A stretch of 64,000 bases of DNA from Olleya sp. Hel_I_94 (GTDB lineage Bacteria; Bacteroidota; Bacteroidia; Flavobacteriales; Flavobacteriaceae): positions 687,001 through 751,000 of the forward strand of contig NZ_VISI01000002.1 in the NCBI RefSeq assembly GCF_007827365.1, given 5' to 3'. Positions 43,519-52,946 of the stretch are shown here, piece by piece. The notes beneath the pieces are model-generated. The model had not been told where the DNA came from, did no database searches, and saw only the letters and a program-made list of their open reading frames with translations. The translations under genes and the position numbers were made by a program. Position 1 is the stretch's first letter. Each line of letters begins with the position of its first letter.

Positions 43519-44235
43519 CTAGTCTAGTTTAATCAAATTTTCTGGCTCAGAGATTAAAAAACCAATAGCAAATGATATATACATTATAAAGTTTAGAGAT
43601 AAGTAAATTTCCCACTTTAATAAAATATAATCCCAATCACCATTTACCATGTAAACATCATAAAACGTTAATGGTGTCACGACAATCCACCATATAAAAA
43701 TGGCTATAGCTATGTAAAAATAAAGAAACTTATAAAATTTTATAATTTTATCATTCAACAATAATTCTATAAAATAAAAGACACTACAACTAAGTATTAT
43801 TAAGGCTCCTGTTATCTGAATTACGGGAAAAAACTGAAAGAAAAACAAATCACGATTATAAATAATATATAGTATAGAAAAAAGAACAAACCCATAAGTA
43901 CTATATTTTAACACCTTATTATAAAGCTTATTAGGAATAACTTTTTGAAATAAAAGCGAAAATAATACAATACCAATAATATCAAAAGCAATAGTATACC
44001 ACCAATAATTTTGTCTAAATAATGAGTTATATATTGGCTCTAAAAAGCTAAAATTTTTGTACAATGAAGAGTAGGTACCTATTAATTCTACAATTAAAAA
44101 ATAGATTAAAACTTTAACAAAAAAAGCAGCAGGTGTTCCTTTATGTTTCTTGTAAGTTACAAGACCAGAAACAACTGCTACTAAAATGAAGAATTTAGTT
44201 AAAATACTATAATTGTCCTTTAAAAATTCTTCCAT
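43519..44235 (-). CDS. polytopic membrane protein, paralogue 1 of the sensor cluster
   Basis: A 238-residue protein with about seven helices. It starts MEEFLKDNYSILTKFFILVAV, and the C-terminal signature is WWIVVTPLTFYDVYMVNGDWD then ILLKWEIYLSLNFIMYISF. It lies 5 bp after the soluble DNRSSW gene and 120 bp before the anchored one, so each DNRSSW gene directly precedes a 7-helix gene. Unknown family. Confidence 0.7.
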   Translation of the reverse strand: MEEFLKDNYSILTKFFILVAVVSGLVTYKKHKGTPAAFFVKVLIYFLIVELIGTYSSLYKNFSFLEPIYNSLFRQNYWWYTIAFDIIGIVLFSLLFQKVIPNKLYNKVLKYSTYGFVLFSILYIIYNRDLFFFQFFPVIQITGALIILSCSVFYFIELLLNDKIIKFYKFLYFYIAIAIFIWWIVVTPLTFYDVYMVNGDWDYILLKWEIYLSLNFIMYISFAIGFLISEPENLIKLD

Positions 44236-44240
44236 AATAA

Positions 44241-44600
44241 TTAATTTGGATAACCAGCTCCTGGAGGCATTCCTCCTTGTCCTCTATCAATACCATCAGC
44301 ATCTTTTATATCCATGTTTTTACCATCAACATCTTCTGTTGGTACCATAAATATAGTGGTTAATCCTTTAGATGTTTCCTTATCGGACTGCACACCTAAA
44401 TAGCATCTTACACCATTTACATTAGGATTTTGTTCTTTAATCATTTCAAGAAATGCTTGCATATCTTCAAGAGAATACCACGAAGACCTATTATCTTCCT
44501 GACCTGCAGCAGTATTATTAGCATCTTGACGTAGTTTAGTCCACGCGTTACTTAGTGTTTCGGCTTCAGTAGCCGAAATTTTTCCAGTTGGTTCTGACAT
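44241..44600 (-). CDS. soluble DNRSSW-motif protein
   Basis: A 119-residue protein with no signal peptide or helix anchor. EDNRSSWYSLEDMQAFLE, GVRCYLGVQS, GLTTIFMVPTEDV and a Gly/Pro-rich end (GGMPPGAGYPN) are shared with the anchored protein at 42898. It is the first gene of the minus-strand cluster ending in the histidine kinase. I know no named domain for it. A small ligand-binding or scaffold role is conceivable but unsupported. Confidence 0.65.
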   Translation of the reverse strand: MSEPTGKISATEAETLSNAWTKLRQDANNTAAGQEDNRSSWYSLEDMQAFLEMIKEQNPNVNGVRCYLGVQSDKETSKGLTTIFMVPTEDVDGKNMDIKDADGIDRGQGGMPPGAGYPN

Positions 44601-44670
44601 TTTAAAATATGGTTTATAGTTATTAATAGCTGTTTACGAAAGTACAGAAAATCTATTAAACTTTAAACAT

Positions 44671-46206
44671 TTATCCCAACCAACCATCTCTATCTAAACT
44701 TCTGTATTGGATTGCCTCACTAATGTGATTACCTTTAACATCTTCACTCCCTTCTAAATCTGCTATGGTTCTAGATACTTTTAATATTCTGTCGTACGCT
44801 CTTGCGGAAAGATTTAAGCGTTCCATTGCTGTTTTAAGTAATTGCTTTGAAGCCTCTTCCAACTTACAATACACCCTAATTTGCTTGGTAGACATTTGTG
44901 CGTTATAATGTACATTTTCAAAAGTTTCAAAACGAGTGGTTTGGATTTTTCGTGCTTTAGTAACCCGTTTTCTTATGTCTACAGAAGATTCGCCTTTACG
45001 TTCTTCAGACAATTTTTCAAAAGGTACAGGAGTCACTTCAATATGAATATCAATTCGGTCTAAAAGCGGTCCGGAAATTTTACTTAAATAACGTTGCATT
45101 TCGGCTGGACTACTAGTTACAGGAGCATCAGGATCGTTAAAATATCCACTTGGACTAGGATTCATACTAGCAACCAACATAAAAGATGATGGATACGTTA
45201 CAGTAAATCTTGCTCTAGAAATGGTAACTTCTCTGTCCTCTAACGGTTGTCGCATCACTTCTAAAACACCACGTTTAAATTCTGGTAATTCATCTAAAAA
45301 TAAAACACCATTATGTGATAGTGATATTTCTCCTGGTTGTGGATATGCACCACCACCAACAAGTGCAACATCACTAATGGTGTGGTGAGGACTTCTAAAG
45401 GGTCTTTGAGCCATCAAACCAGTGTCCTTAACACGACCAACTACACTGTGTATTTTGGTAGTCTCTAAAGCTTCATGTAAAGTCATTGGTGGTAAAATAC
45501 TAGGCAAACGCTTTGCTAACATAGTCTTACCTGCTCCTGGAGGACCTATCAAAATAATATTATGTCCACCAGCTGCTGCAATTTCCATGCAGCGTTTTAT
45601 ACTTTCTTGACCTTTTACATCACTAAAATCAAACTCAGGAAAGTCTAAGTTTTTTTCAAATTCTTTTCTTGTATCAATTATGGTTTGTTCTAAAGCTTCT
45701 CCTTTATCAAAATAATTAATGACTTGTTTTATATTTTCTACTCCATAAACCTCAAGACCATCAACAATAGCAGCTTCTTTTACGTTTTGTATAGGTAGTA
45801 TAAAACCTTTATAACCTTCTTCTCTAGCCTTTATTGCAATTGGCAAAGCCCCTTTTATAGGTTGTAAAGTACCATCCAAGGACAACTCGCCCATGATTAA
45901 AAAATCCTCTAAATTATCTGCTGCTATTTGTTTAGACGCAGCCAAAATACCCATAGCCAAAGTCAAGTCATAAGCAGAACCTTCTTTACGAAGGTCTGCT
46001 GGTGACATATTTATAATTATTTTTTTACCTGGAATTTTATACCCATTATTTTGAAGTGCAGCAGCAATCCTAAAATTACTTTCTTTAATAGCATTATCCG
46101 GAAGTCCAACAAGATGATATCCAATACCACTATCTACGTTAACTTCAACGGTTACTGTTGTGGCTTCGACACCAAAGACAGCACTTCCAAAAACTTTTCT
46201 TAGCAT
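44671..46206 (-). CDS. YifB/ComM family Mg-chelatase-like AAA ATPase
   Basis: A 511-residue protein with the N-terminal LonC-like ChlI domain (residues 20-145), a central AAA core (GPPGAGKTMLAKRLPSILPP, LFLDELPEF, ISRARFTVTYPSSFMLVASMNP) and the C-terminal Mg_chelatase_C domain (LNLSARAYDRILKVSRTIADLEGS). ComM is a hexameric helicase that promotes branch migration during natural transformation. The full-length single-chain form is intact. It stands alone, 71 bp upstream of (not overlapping) the sensor cluster start at 44600, on the same strand. Confidence 0.94.
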   Translation of the reverse strand: MLRKVFGSAVFGVEATTVTVEVNVDSGIGYHLVGLPDNAIKESNFRIAAALQNNGYKIPGKKIIINMSPADLRKEGSAYDLTLAMGILAASKQIAADNLEDFLIMGELSLDGTLQPIKGALPIAIKAREEGYKGFILPIQNVKEAAIVDGLEVYGVENIKQVINYFDKGEALEQTIIDTRKEFEKNLDFPEFDFSDVKGQESIKRCMEIAAAGGHNIILIGPPGAGKTMLAKRLPSILPPMTLHEALETTKIHSVVGRVKDTGLMAQRPFRSPHHTISDVALVGGGAYPQPGEISLSHNGVLFLDELPEFKRGVLEVMRQPLEDREVTISRARFTVTYPSSFMLVASMNPSPSGYFNDPDAPVTSSPAEMQRYLSKISGPLLDRIDIHIEVTPVPFEKLSEERKGESSVDIRKRVTKARKIQTTRFETFENVHYNAQMSTKQIRVYCKLEEASKQLLKTAMERLNLSARAYDRILKVSRTIADLEGSEDVKGNHISEAIQYRSLDRDGWLG

Positions 46207-46253
46207 AAAATGGTTAGTTTAGATACTAAAAGTAGGAAAAAAGTTTCAATACT

Positions 46254-48131
46254 CTACTTTAATACCGTAAACTCTATTGCAGAATCGTTGTAAACTTTGT
46301 GTGTTTGCGCTTTAAAATCAGATGCTTTAGCTTCAAATATATTATCAACGTACGTTTGTGGGTTGATATCTATGTAAGGAAAAAATGTACTTTGTACTTG
46401 TACTTGTATTTTGTGTCCTTTTTTAAAGGTGTGTAGCACATCTTGTAACGTAATATTTACCCCAGTTTTTTGATTTGGTACAAATGGTTCTGGATTAGTC
46501 ATACTATTTCTAAAACGTCCACGCATCGTTTCGCTTCTAATTAGCATGTGGTAATTACTTAATTTTAAGTGGTCTTGTACGTCTTCAGTATTTTCTGTGT
46601 CAGCAGGAAAAACATCAATAACCTTAACAATCCAATCTGCAGATGTACCTGTTGTAGACACCTGTAGTTTAGCTAAAATGTCTCCTGCTAAAGTCACATC
46701 ATTTTCTAAAACTTCAGTTTCAAAAGTTAAAACATCTGGACGTCTTGATGCAAAACGTTGATCGTCGGTCATAAATTTACGTGGTGTAAATACCACTTTT
46801 ATATCTTCTGTATATGGCACTGGCTTTTTGGGATCACTAATAAAATCGCTAGTAGCAATCATACGATTTGCTTTTTGCGTTAAACGTTGATCTGGTTGCA
46901 TAAAATAGCTTTCCTTAACACTGTTTTCTGGTGGCCAAGCTGTAAAATCTGCCCATTGTTTTGTTCCTGTATTAAAAAAGTGCGCTTCTGGTAAGTCTAA
47001 AGTCCCTTCGCCATTATCTTTTAAGAAATGATTAAAGAATTTAGTTTCGATATTTTTCTGGAAGTCATCCGAAATATTATCTCCAAAATGAATATTCCCA
47101 ATCACTTGACGTTCTTTATTTCTAGCCCAATCACCATGACTCCATGGTCCAAAGACAACACCATTATAGTTTTTACTATTTTTTTCAATAGTTTTATAAG
47201 TATTAAATGGTCCATATAAATCTTCTGCATCAAACAATCCTCCAACGACTAAAGTGGCTGGTTTGATATCGTTTAAATGCTGAATAATACCTCTACTCTG
47301 CCAAAACGCGTCATAATTTGGATGGCTCTTAATTTGATTCCAAAACACATTATCTTCTCCGTAATATTTATTTAAATTACTAAGTGGTCCTGCATCTAAA
47401 AAAAACTGGTATTGATCCTCTGTACCAATCTCCGGAAACTTATACCACGCTTCCTTTGTTGGTTGGTCTTTCATGTGTCCAAAAAGCGAAGTTGCTCTCC
47501 AATAGCTTAATAAAAAAGCGCCATTATGGAAAAAATCATCAAAAAAGAAATCACTAATACAAGCTTGAGGCGACGCTGCCTTTAAAGCAGGATGTCCTGA
47601 TAATGCAGAATAAGTTGTGTAAAAACCAGGGTAAGATATTCCCCAAGTACCAACGTTTCCGTTATTGTTTTCTACATTATTAACTAACCAATCAATGGCG
47701 TCATACGTATCACTAGCTTCGTCAAACTGCTCGCCTGTTTTGTTAGGGATAAAGGCTCTCATGTTATCATAAACGCCTTCACTATTCCAACGTCCACGTA
47801 CATCTTGATACACCACAATATTACCTTCTTTCATTAAATATTGATTAGGAGCGATTGTAGATTTAAACTCGTTTTCGCCATAAGGTCTGCAACTGTAAGG
47901 TGTACGTTGCATTAAAATAGGATATTGTTTTGAGGTGTCTTTTGGCGAGTAAATTGTTGTATGTAATTTTACACCATCACGCATAGCAATTGACACTTCT
48001 TTTTTATTGTAATGCTCAGCAACAATAAATGTGTCTTTTACAACCTGAGAAGTTGCGGTGTCTAATTTTAGTTGGTCTTTACAAGACGAAAATACTAGCG
48101 TTAAAGCTAGTAAAATAAGAATACGTTTCAT
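46254..48131 (-). CDS. CocE/NonD family hydrolase lipoprotein (X-Pro dipeptidyl-peptidase S15 fold)
   Basis: A 625-residue protein with a lipobox (LVFSSC). The alpha/beta hydrolase core has the nucleophile elbow GTWGISYPGFYT (about residue 165), the acid LVVGGLFDAEDLYGP (about 295) and His in GPWSHGDWA (about 332). A C-terminal jelly-roll domain (NDVTLAGDILAKLQVSTT...) completes the S15/CocE architecture. It hydrolyses acyl or peptide bonds; the substrate is not predictable. It should be exported and lipid-anchored. It is monocistronic by position. Confidence 0.9.
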   Translation of the reverse strand: MKRILILLALTLVFSSCKDQLKLDTATSQVVKDTFIVAEHYNKKEVSIAMRDGVKLHTTIYSPKDTSKQYPILMQRTPYSCRPYGENEFKSTIAPNQYLMKEGNIVVYQDVRGRWNSEGVYDNMRAFIPNKTGEQFDEASDTYDAIDWLVNNVENNNGNVGTWGISYPGFYTTYSALSGHPALKAASPQACISDFFFDDFFHNGAFLLSYWRATSLFGHMKDQPTKEAWYKFPEIGTEDQYQFFLDAGPLSNLNKYYGEDNVFWNQIKSHPNYDAFWQSRGIIQHLNDIKPATLVVGGLFDAEDLYGPFNTYKTIEKNSKNYNGVVFGPWSHGDWARNKERQVIGNIHFGDNISDDFQKNIETKFFNHFLKDNGEGTLDLPEAHFFNTGTKQWADFTAWPPENSVKESYFMQPDQRLTQKANRMIATSDFISDPKKPVPYTEDIKVVFTPRKFMTDDQRFASRRPDVLTFETEVLENDVTLAGDILAKLQVSTTGTSADWIVKVIDVFPADTENTEDVQDHLKLSNYHMLIRSETMRGRFRNSMTNPEPFVPNQKTGVNITLQDVLHTFKKGHKIQVQVQSTFFPYIDINPQTYVDNIFEAKASDFKAQTHKVYNDSAIEFTVLK

Positions 48132-48196
48132 TAATTTTTGATTTAAAAAAATTAAAGATAGGTATTTTATTACTAAATTGAAATTACATTACTATA

Positions 48197-49156
48197 CTAT
48201 AAATTAGTAATAAACTGAAGCATTCGTTTTTCAGAATAATAGACGTTTTGTTGATCATAAAAACCAACATGCCCACCATATTTAGGCATTTCTAAATAAA
48301 AATTAGTGTTTTCTTCTGCTTCTTGAATTGGGTAACATTCCTTTGATAAAAAAGAATCGTTTTGTGCGTTTATTAATAACGTAGGAATTGAAATGTGTTT
48401 TAAATACTGAAGACTACTTGATTGCTCATAATAATCATAAGCATCTTTAAATCCGTGTGCTTTTGAGGTATACACATCATCAAAATCTTTTAATGTTCTG
48501 ACAGCACTCAAATCTTGATTGTTTATTTTTTGAGGAAATAAGTGTTGTTTCTCTACTAATTTAGTTCTTAAATTTCTTAAAAACTTCTTAGAATACACAT
48601 AGTTTTTAGAGGACATTAACTGCTCTAAAGACCCTCTTAAATATACAGGAACAGATACTGTTACTGCTGCTTTAATTTGTTTTGGCAAATCTAATGTTTC
48701 ACCTAAATACTTTAAAATAACATTACCTCCTAAGCTAAATCCATTTAGGTAAATGGTATCATAATCAAATTGGGATGTAATATGTTTTATAACTGAAGCT
48801 AAGTCATCTGTTTTACCAGAATGATACGATTGAAACGTTTTGTTTACCTCTCCACTACATCCTCTAAAATTAACACAAACCGCATCCATATTATTTTGGT
48901 TAGCGATTTTAGCCGACCCTAGCATATAATGGCGTTGTGCATTACCTTCTAAACCGTGTAAAACCACAAGTAATTGTTTTGTTTTATTTCCTGCATAACT
49001 CCAATCTAAATCTATAAAATCGGTATCTAATAAAGTAATACGTTCTCGTTTTTGAGTCACGCCTTCTACTTTACGCATTACACCTGAATAAATAGTAGAA
49101 ACATGTCCATTTCTGAACATAAATTTGGGTTTATATGTGGTTTTTAGGATTGGCAA
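48197..49156 (-). CDS. YheT family alpha/beta hydrolase
   Basis: A 319-residue hydrolase with the family's N-terminal FRNGHVSTIYSG, oxyanion HGLEGNAQRHYML, nucleophile NGFSLGGNVILKYLGE (Ser in GFSLGG, about residue 141), ILINAQNDSFL (acid) and GGHVGFYD (His). YheT/ABHD1-3-like proteins are carboxylesterases or phospholipases of undefined bacterial role. It is not MenH: it lacks the short MenH layout and has the YheT N-terminal extension. Confidence 0.88.
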   Translation of the reverse strand: MPILKTTYKPKFMFRNGHVSTIYSGVMRKVEGVTQKRERITLLDTDFIDLDWSYAGNKTKQLLVVLHGLEGNAQRHYMLGSAKIANQNNMDAVCVNFRGCSGEVNKTFQSYHSGKTDDLASVIKHITSQFDYDTIYLNGFSLGGNVILKYLGETLDLPKQIKAAVTVSVPVYLRGSLEQLMSSKNYVYSKKFLRNLRTKLVEKQHLFPQKINNQDLSAVRTLKDFDDVYTSKAHGFKDAYDYYEQSSSLQYLKHISIPTLLINAQNDSFLSKECYPIQEAEENTNFYLEMPKYGGHVGFYDQQNVYYSEKRMLQFITNL

Positions 49157-49213
49157 TTAGTTCGTTGTTTTAAAAGGCTTTTTATATTGAAACATTTGAT
49201 CAAAGATAAGTAA

Positions 49214-49252
49214 CAAAAAACCTTTCAGATTTAAAACTGAAAGGTTTTTATT
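49214..49252 (-). terminator. intrinsic terminator after the VCBS/T9SS gene
   Basis: AACCTTTCAG pairs with CTGAAAGGTT across an 8-nt loop, flanked by A-run and T-run. Confidence 0.85.
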
Positions 49253-49271
49253 TAAAATTATGTAGTAAAAA

Positions 49272-52200
49272 TTACTTTTTTATAAACTTTATTGACTCTG
49301 TATTATTTCCAGATTTAATCTTCAAGAAATACATACCTTGAGATAAATTACTAATATCTAGATTCCCTTTTTCACTTGTAAAAATGACAGTTTTTAATTG
49401 TCTTCCGTTTATATCGTAAATAGTAATAGATTCTATAATTGTTTTTCCTTTTATGGTTAGCTCCTTATTTGCTGGATTTGGAAATATTGAAATATCAGTG
49501 GTCTCAAACGCACCTACAGATAAACTAGCAACAATTTCTGTAGTCACTGTATTAGTTACAATTGCAGGATTAAAATCGAAATAAATATCTGCTGTGCTAT
49601 TAAAAATATCACCAACAACAACATTAGTTTTTGGCTTTATTTTATAAGCTATAAAACCATGAGAATTAACTTCATCACTTGTACTATTTACAAGATTAAT
49701 ATCATCGAATACAAAATTAACCAAATTTCCATTTGTAATTTCTACTCTTCCGTTGTGGCTTAAACTTTCCAACTGTATTGTTGTCCAATCTAACTTGCTA
49801 TCTAACACATTTTCTACATTTAAATTAATGGCACTCGCTGTACCAGTGTTTTGGAAACGAATAATATAATGTAAGTATTTATCTGCTTCTTCAAGTAAAA
49901 TTTGATCTCCTTCTAAAACTCGAATATCGTTTGGGTCGTACGAACCGATAACGGTTTGGTTTAATGTAAAAACATTATCATCTGCTGTGTTATCTCCTGT
50001 AACAGGATTTACTGTTGCAGTTGATACTAAAACATCGTCAATATTTGTAGTTGGTGGTGCAAATACATTAAACTCTAAATCTATTGTTCTTGTTGCGAAA
50101 GGATTTAAGTCTGTAAAATTAAACGTTAATGTGTTTATAGTTTGAGAGGTTACTGTTTCGCTTGCGTTTAAGAAGTTCAGTTTTGCAGCATCAAACTGGA
50201 AAGCAACATCTCCACTTAATTGTGTTGTACCAACGTTATTATAAACTATTTGATATTTGGTGTCGAAACCTGGTCTTGGATCATTAACTGATGGATAGAC
50301 TACGATGTTTAAGTCGTTACTAGCTGTTGCAGCTGTTAAACAAAAATCAACAGAATTATCAACTTCGCCAACATTAGTAAATTCGGAAATAAAAAAATCT
50401 GGAGTTGAAGTAAAATTTGTATTGGGTGCGAGGTAAGTGTACAATTGTCCTTGGCTTACATCTAATTGAAAAGTACCATCCGGCTGAGAAAAAGTTGCAA
50501 ATGAAAAACCATTACCACCAACAGCTACTAAAGTATTATTCGCTGGAATATCACTTATATCACATCCATCATTATTAAAGTCGTAAGTTACAGATCCAGA
50601 TATTTGATTCTCTAAAACTCCTAAATTTCTATACCAACCAATTTTACCAATTTTATTACTAGATTCTGAAACAGAATAGATTATATCATTTTTATCATTA
50701 CCATCTAAATTACCTGCAAATAAAGCACTAAATCTATTACTCTCATCTATATTAATTGGTCCACTAAAATTGCCTTGATCGTTTCTATATAAATTAACCT
50801 CTTTATTCTCTGTAGCACTTGAATAATTTTGGTTAACTACATCTAAATCGCCATCATTATCAATATCAATTAATAATTCATAAGTAGAAAAAGTATTATC
50901 AATAGAATGGTAATTTGCAAAATTTGCTTGACCGTTTGTATTTTCGAACCAACCTAATTCGTAATTAAAGTATACTAAAATATCGTTATCACCATCTGAA
51001 TCAACATCATAAGTTTTTAATCTTCTTATATTTTCTGAAGTTTGTATATTTTGAAGAGCACTAAAATTACCACTACTTCCTAAATTTTCTAACCACGAAA
51101 ATGGTGTGTTTATTACAATATCTAAATCACCATCGTTATCTAAATCTGAAAACTTATAATCGTCTAAATCATCAATAGCTTCTGTAATAATTTGTTCTGT
51201 TCCAAAATTACCTAAACCATCAATATTTTTAAACCAGATCAATTTGTCTCCAAAATTTTCTAGCATAACAATATCTATATGACTGTCATTATCTACATCA
51301 AAAACATTCATGTTTCTAGAACTTCCGGAACTGTTTACAATAGATTGATGCAAAGTAAAATTACCTAAACCGTCTGTGTTTTTATAAATCCAAATTTTAT
51401 CATCTAAGCTAGAATTAACAATAATGTCTAAACTTCCATTACTATCAACATCTGCTATCTTTAGAGTACTAAATTTATTTCCTTGTACAGAAATTATTTG
51501 TTGCGGTCCAAATACTCCATTTCCATCCAAATTTTCAAACCAACCCAATGTATCATTTAAACCAGAAACAAAAACAACATCTTCATCTCCATCGGAATCT
51601 ATGTCCGCAGATTGCATGTTATTTATTCCTGTTATATCATTTATTATAGATTTAGAGTTTCCAAAAATTACACTATTATTTTCATTTTGAAACCAGCTTA
51701 CTTCATAGCCATCTAATCCAGAACATACTAGATCTTGGTAACCATCTCCATTTAAATCTGCTGTATTAAATTTTAAATAAGCTATGGCATTATTAATAAC
51801 ATCTTCACTTGTAAAATTTACCTGCCTTATTATTTGTTCTGTGCTAAATGTACCTAGTCCATCAGTATTTTCAAACCAAATAATTGCACCTTCATTATTG
51901 TTGTTAGAAAATGTATCAAAATTATCTACAAAATATAGCATATCCATATCAGAATCTCCATCTATATCTATTGCTTTACCTAAACTACTATTTTCATAAG
52001 AAGAATTAAATGTGAATTCCCACGTAAATATACCAATACCATCATTTTTTAAATAAATATTATCAAATGAGCTACTTCCATATAAATCTAAAACGCCATC
52101 TTGATTAAAATCGACCAAGTTAATATCATACATACCTCCAAAGACATCTAACAATAAGTTTGTAGTAGTAAAAGCGCCATTACCATCTGTATTTTCTATC

Positions 52201-52859
52201 CAATAAATTGATTGATCAGGGCTTCCATAAGGCGCATAAACAATATCTATATCATTATCGTTATCAATATCTCCTGTAGTTATACTTAAAATTAGAGTTG
52301 AAGATGATGTGGAAGCATTGGTTATTAACTGCTCCGTTCCAAATGCTCCAGATCCAAGATTTTTGTACCATGCAATTTTTCCATCGAACTTTGAAGAAAT
52401 AATAATATCCAATTTAGAATCTCCATCAAAATCATTTATATCTAAATCATTATAACTATTAGTACTAATTGTTTGAATATTTCCAAAATTCCCAAGTCCG
52501 TCTGTGTTTTCATACCAAGCCAATACAGAGATATTTGTAATAGAATTGTATCCTAAAATAACTAAATCTAAATCTCCATCATTATCTAAATCTCCAATCT
52601 TTAATGTATTTACACTAATACTAGCATCTATTACATTTATAACACCCATTGTTCCTGCGCTATCTGTATTTTTAGACCAACTAAAAGGACTAGACTCATA
52701 AACTAAGTCTTGATCTCCATCTCCATCAAAGTCAACAGCATATGCTTTACTAATTTCATATTTTGTAGAATCTATAACACTTTCATGAAATGATATTTGT
52801 CCACTAACAATTTGTAGACTAAAAAGAGTTACGATAAATAATAGTAGTTTTTTTGTCAT
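49272..52859 (-). CDS. secreted VCBS/FG-GAP repeat protein with type IX sorting domain
   Basis: A 1195-residue protein with a signal peptide (residues 1-20). About 14 VCBS/FG-GAP-like units (e.g. DLDNDGDLDLVI, DVDNDSHIDIVML) fill residues 35-740. Their Asp-rich loops are typical calcium sites in beta propellers. An SdrD-B-like segment (VTYDFNNDGCDISDIPANN) and a DUF11/DUF7619-like beta domain (YDPNDIRVLEG...TADIYFDFNPAIVTN) follow. The last 75 residues are a type A T9SS C-terminal domain (ISIFPNPANKELTI...GMYFLKIKSGN). It is exported through the type IX system to the surface or medium, probably for adhesion or polymer binding. Confidence 0.9.
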   Translation of the reverse strand: MTKKLLLFIVTLFSLQIVSGQISFHESVIDSTKYEISKAYAVDFDGDGDQDLVYESSPFSWSKNTDSAGTMGVINVIDASISVNTLKIGDLDNDGDLDLVILGYNSITNISVLAWYENTDGLGNFGNIQTISTNSYNDLDINDFDGDSKLDIIISSKFDGKIAWYKNLGSGAFGTEQLITNASTSSSTLILSITTGDIDNDNDIDIVYAPYGSPDQSIYWIENTDGNGAFTTTNLLLDVFGGMYDINLVDFNQDGVLDLYGSSSFDNIYLKNDGIGIFTWEFTFNSSYENSSLGKAIDIDGDSDMDMLYFVDNFDTFSNNNNEGAIIWFENTDGLGTFSTEQIIRQVNFTSEDVINNAIAYLKFNTADLNGDGYQDLVCSGLDGYEVSWFQNENNSVIFGNSKSIINDITGINNMQSADIDSDGDEDVVFVSGLNDTLGWFENLDGNGVFGPQQIISVQGNKFSTLKIADVDSNGSLDIIVNSSLDDKIWIYKNTDGLGNFTLHQSIVNSSGSSRNMNVFDVDNDSHIDIVMLENFGDKLIWFKNIDGLGNFGTEQIITEAIDDLDDYKFSDLDNDGDLDIVINTPFSWLENLGSSGNFSALQNIQTSENIRRLKTYDVDSDGDNDILVYFNYELGWFENTNGQANFANYHSIDNTFSTYELLIDIDNDGDLDVVNQNYSSATENKEVNLYRNDQGNFSGPINIDESNRFSALFAGNLDGNDKNDIIYSVSESSNKIGKIGWYRNLGVLENQISGSVTYDFNNDGCDISDIPANNTLVAVGGNGFSFATFSQPDGTFQLDVSQGQLYTYLAPNTNFTSTPDFFISEFTNVGEVDNSVDFCLTAATASNDLNIVVYPSVNDPRPGFDTKYQIVYNNVGTTQLSGDVAFQFDAAKLNFLNASETVTSQTINTLTFNFTDLNPFATRTIDLEFNVFAPPTTNIDDVLVSTATVNPVTGDNTADDNVFTLNQTVIGSYDPNDIRVLEGDQILLEEADKYLHYIIRFQNTGTASAINLNVENVLDSKLDWTTIQLESLSHNGRVEITNGNLVNFVFDDINLVNSTSDEVNSHGFIAYKIKPKTNVVVGDIFNSTADIYFDFNPAIVTNTVTTEIVASLSVGAFETTDISIFPNPANKELTIKGKTIIESITIYDINGRQLKTVIFTSEKGNLDISNLSQGMYFLKIKSGNNTESIKFIKK

Positions 52860-52946
52860 AAGAAGTTAAGTTAAGTGTAAATTATAAAGTTACAATAAAA
52901 TAATTGTAAAATATAAGTACTCTTTTTTGGAAATTATATTAGCAAT

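Noticed and set aside
48197..49156. YheT-type hydrolase as the missing MenH
   Set aside because: It has the YheT N-terminal FRNGHVSTIYSG block and about 320 residues, longer than MenH, and it is far from the men genes.
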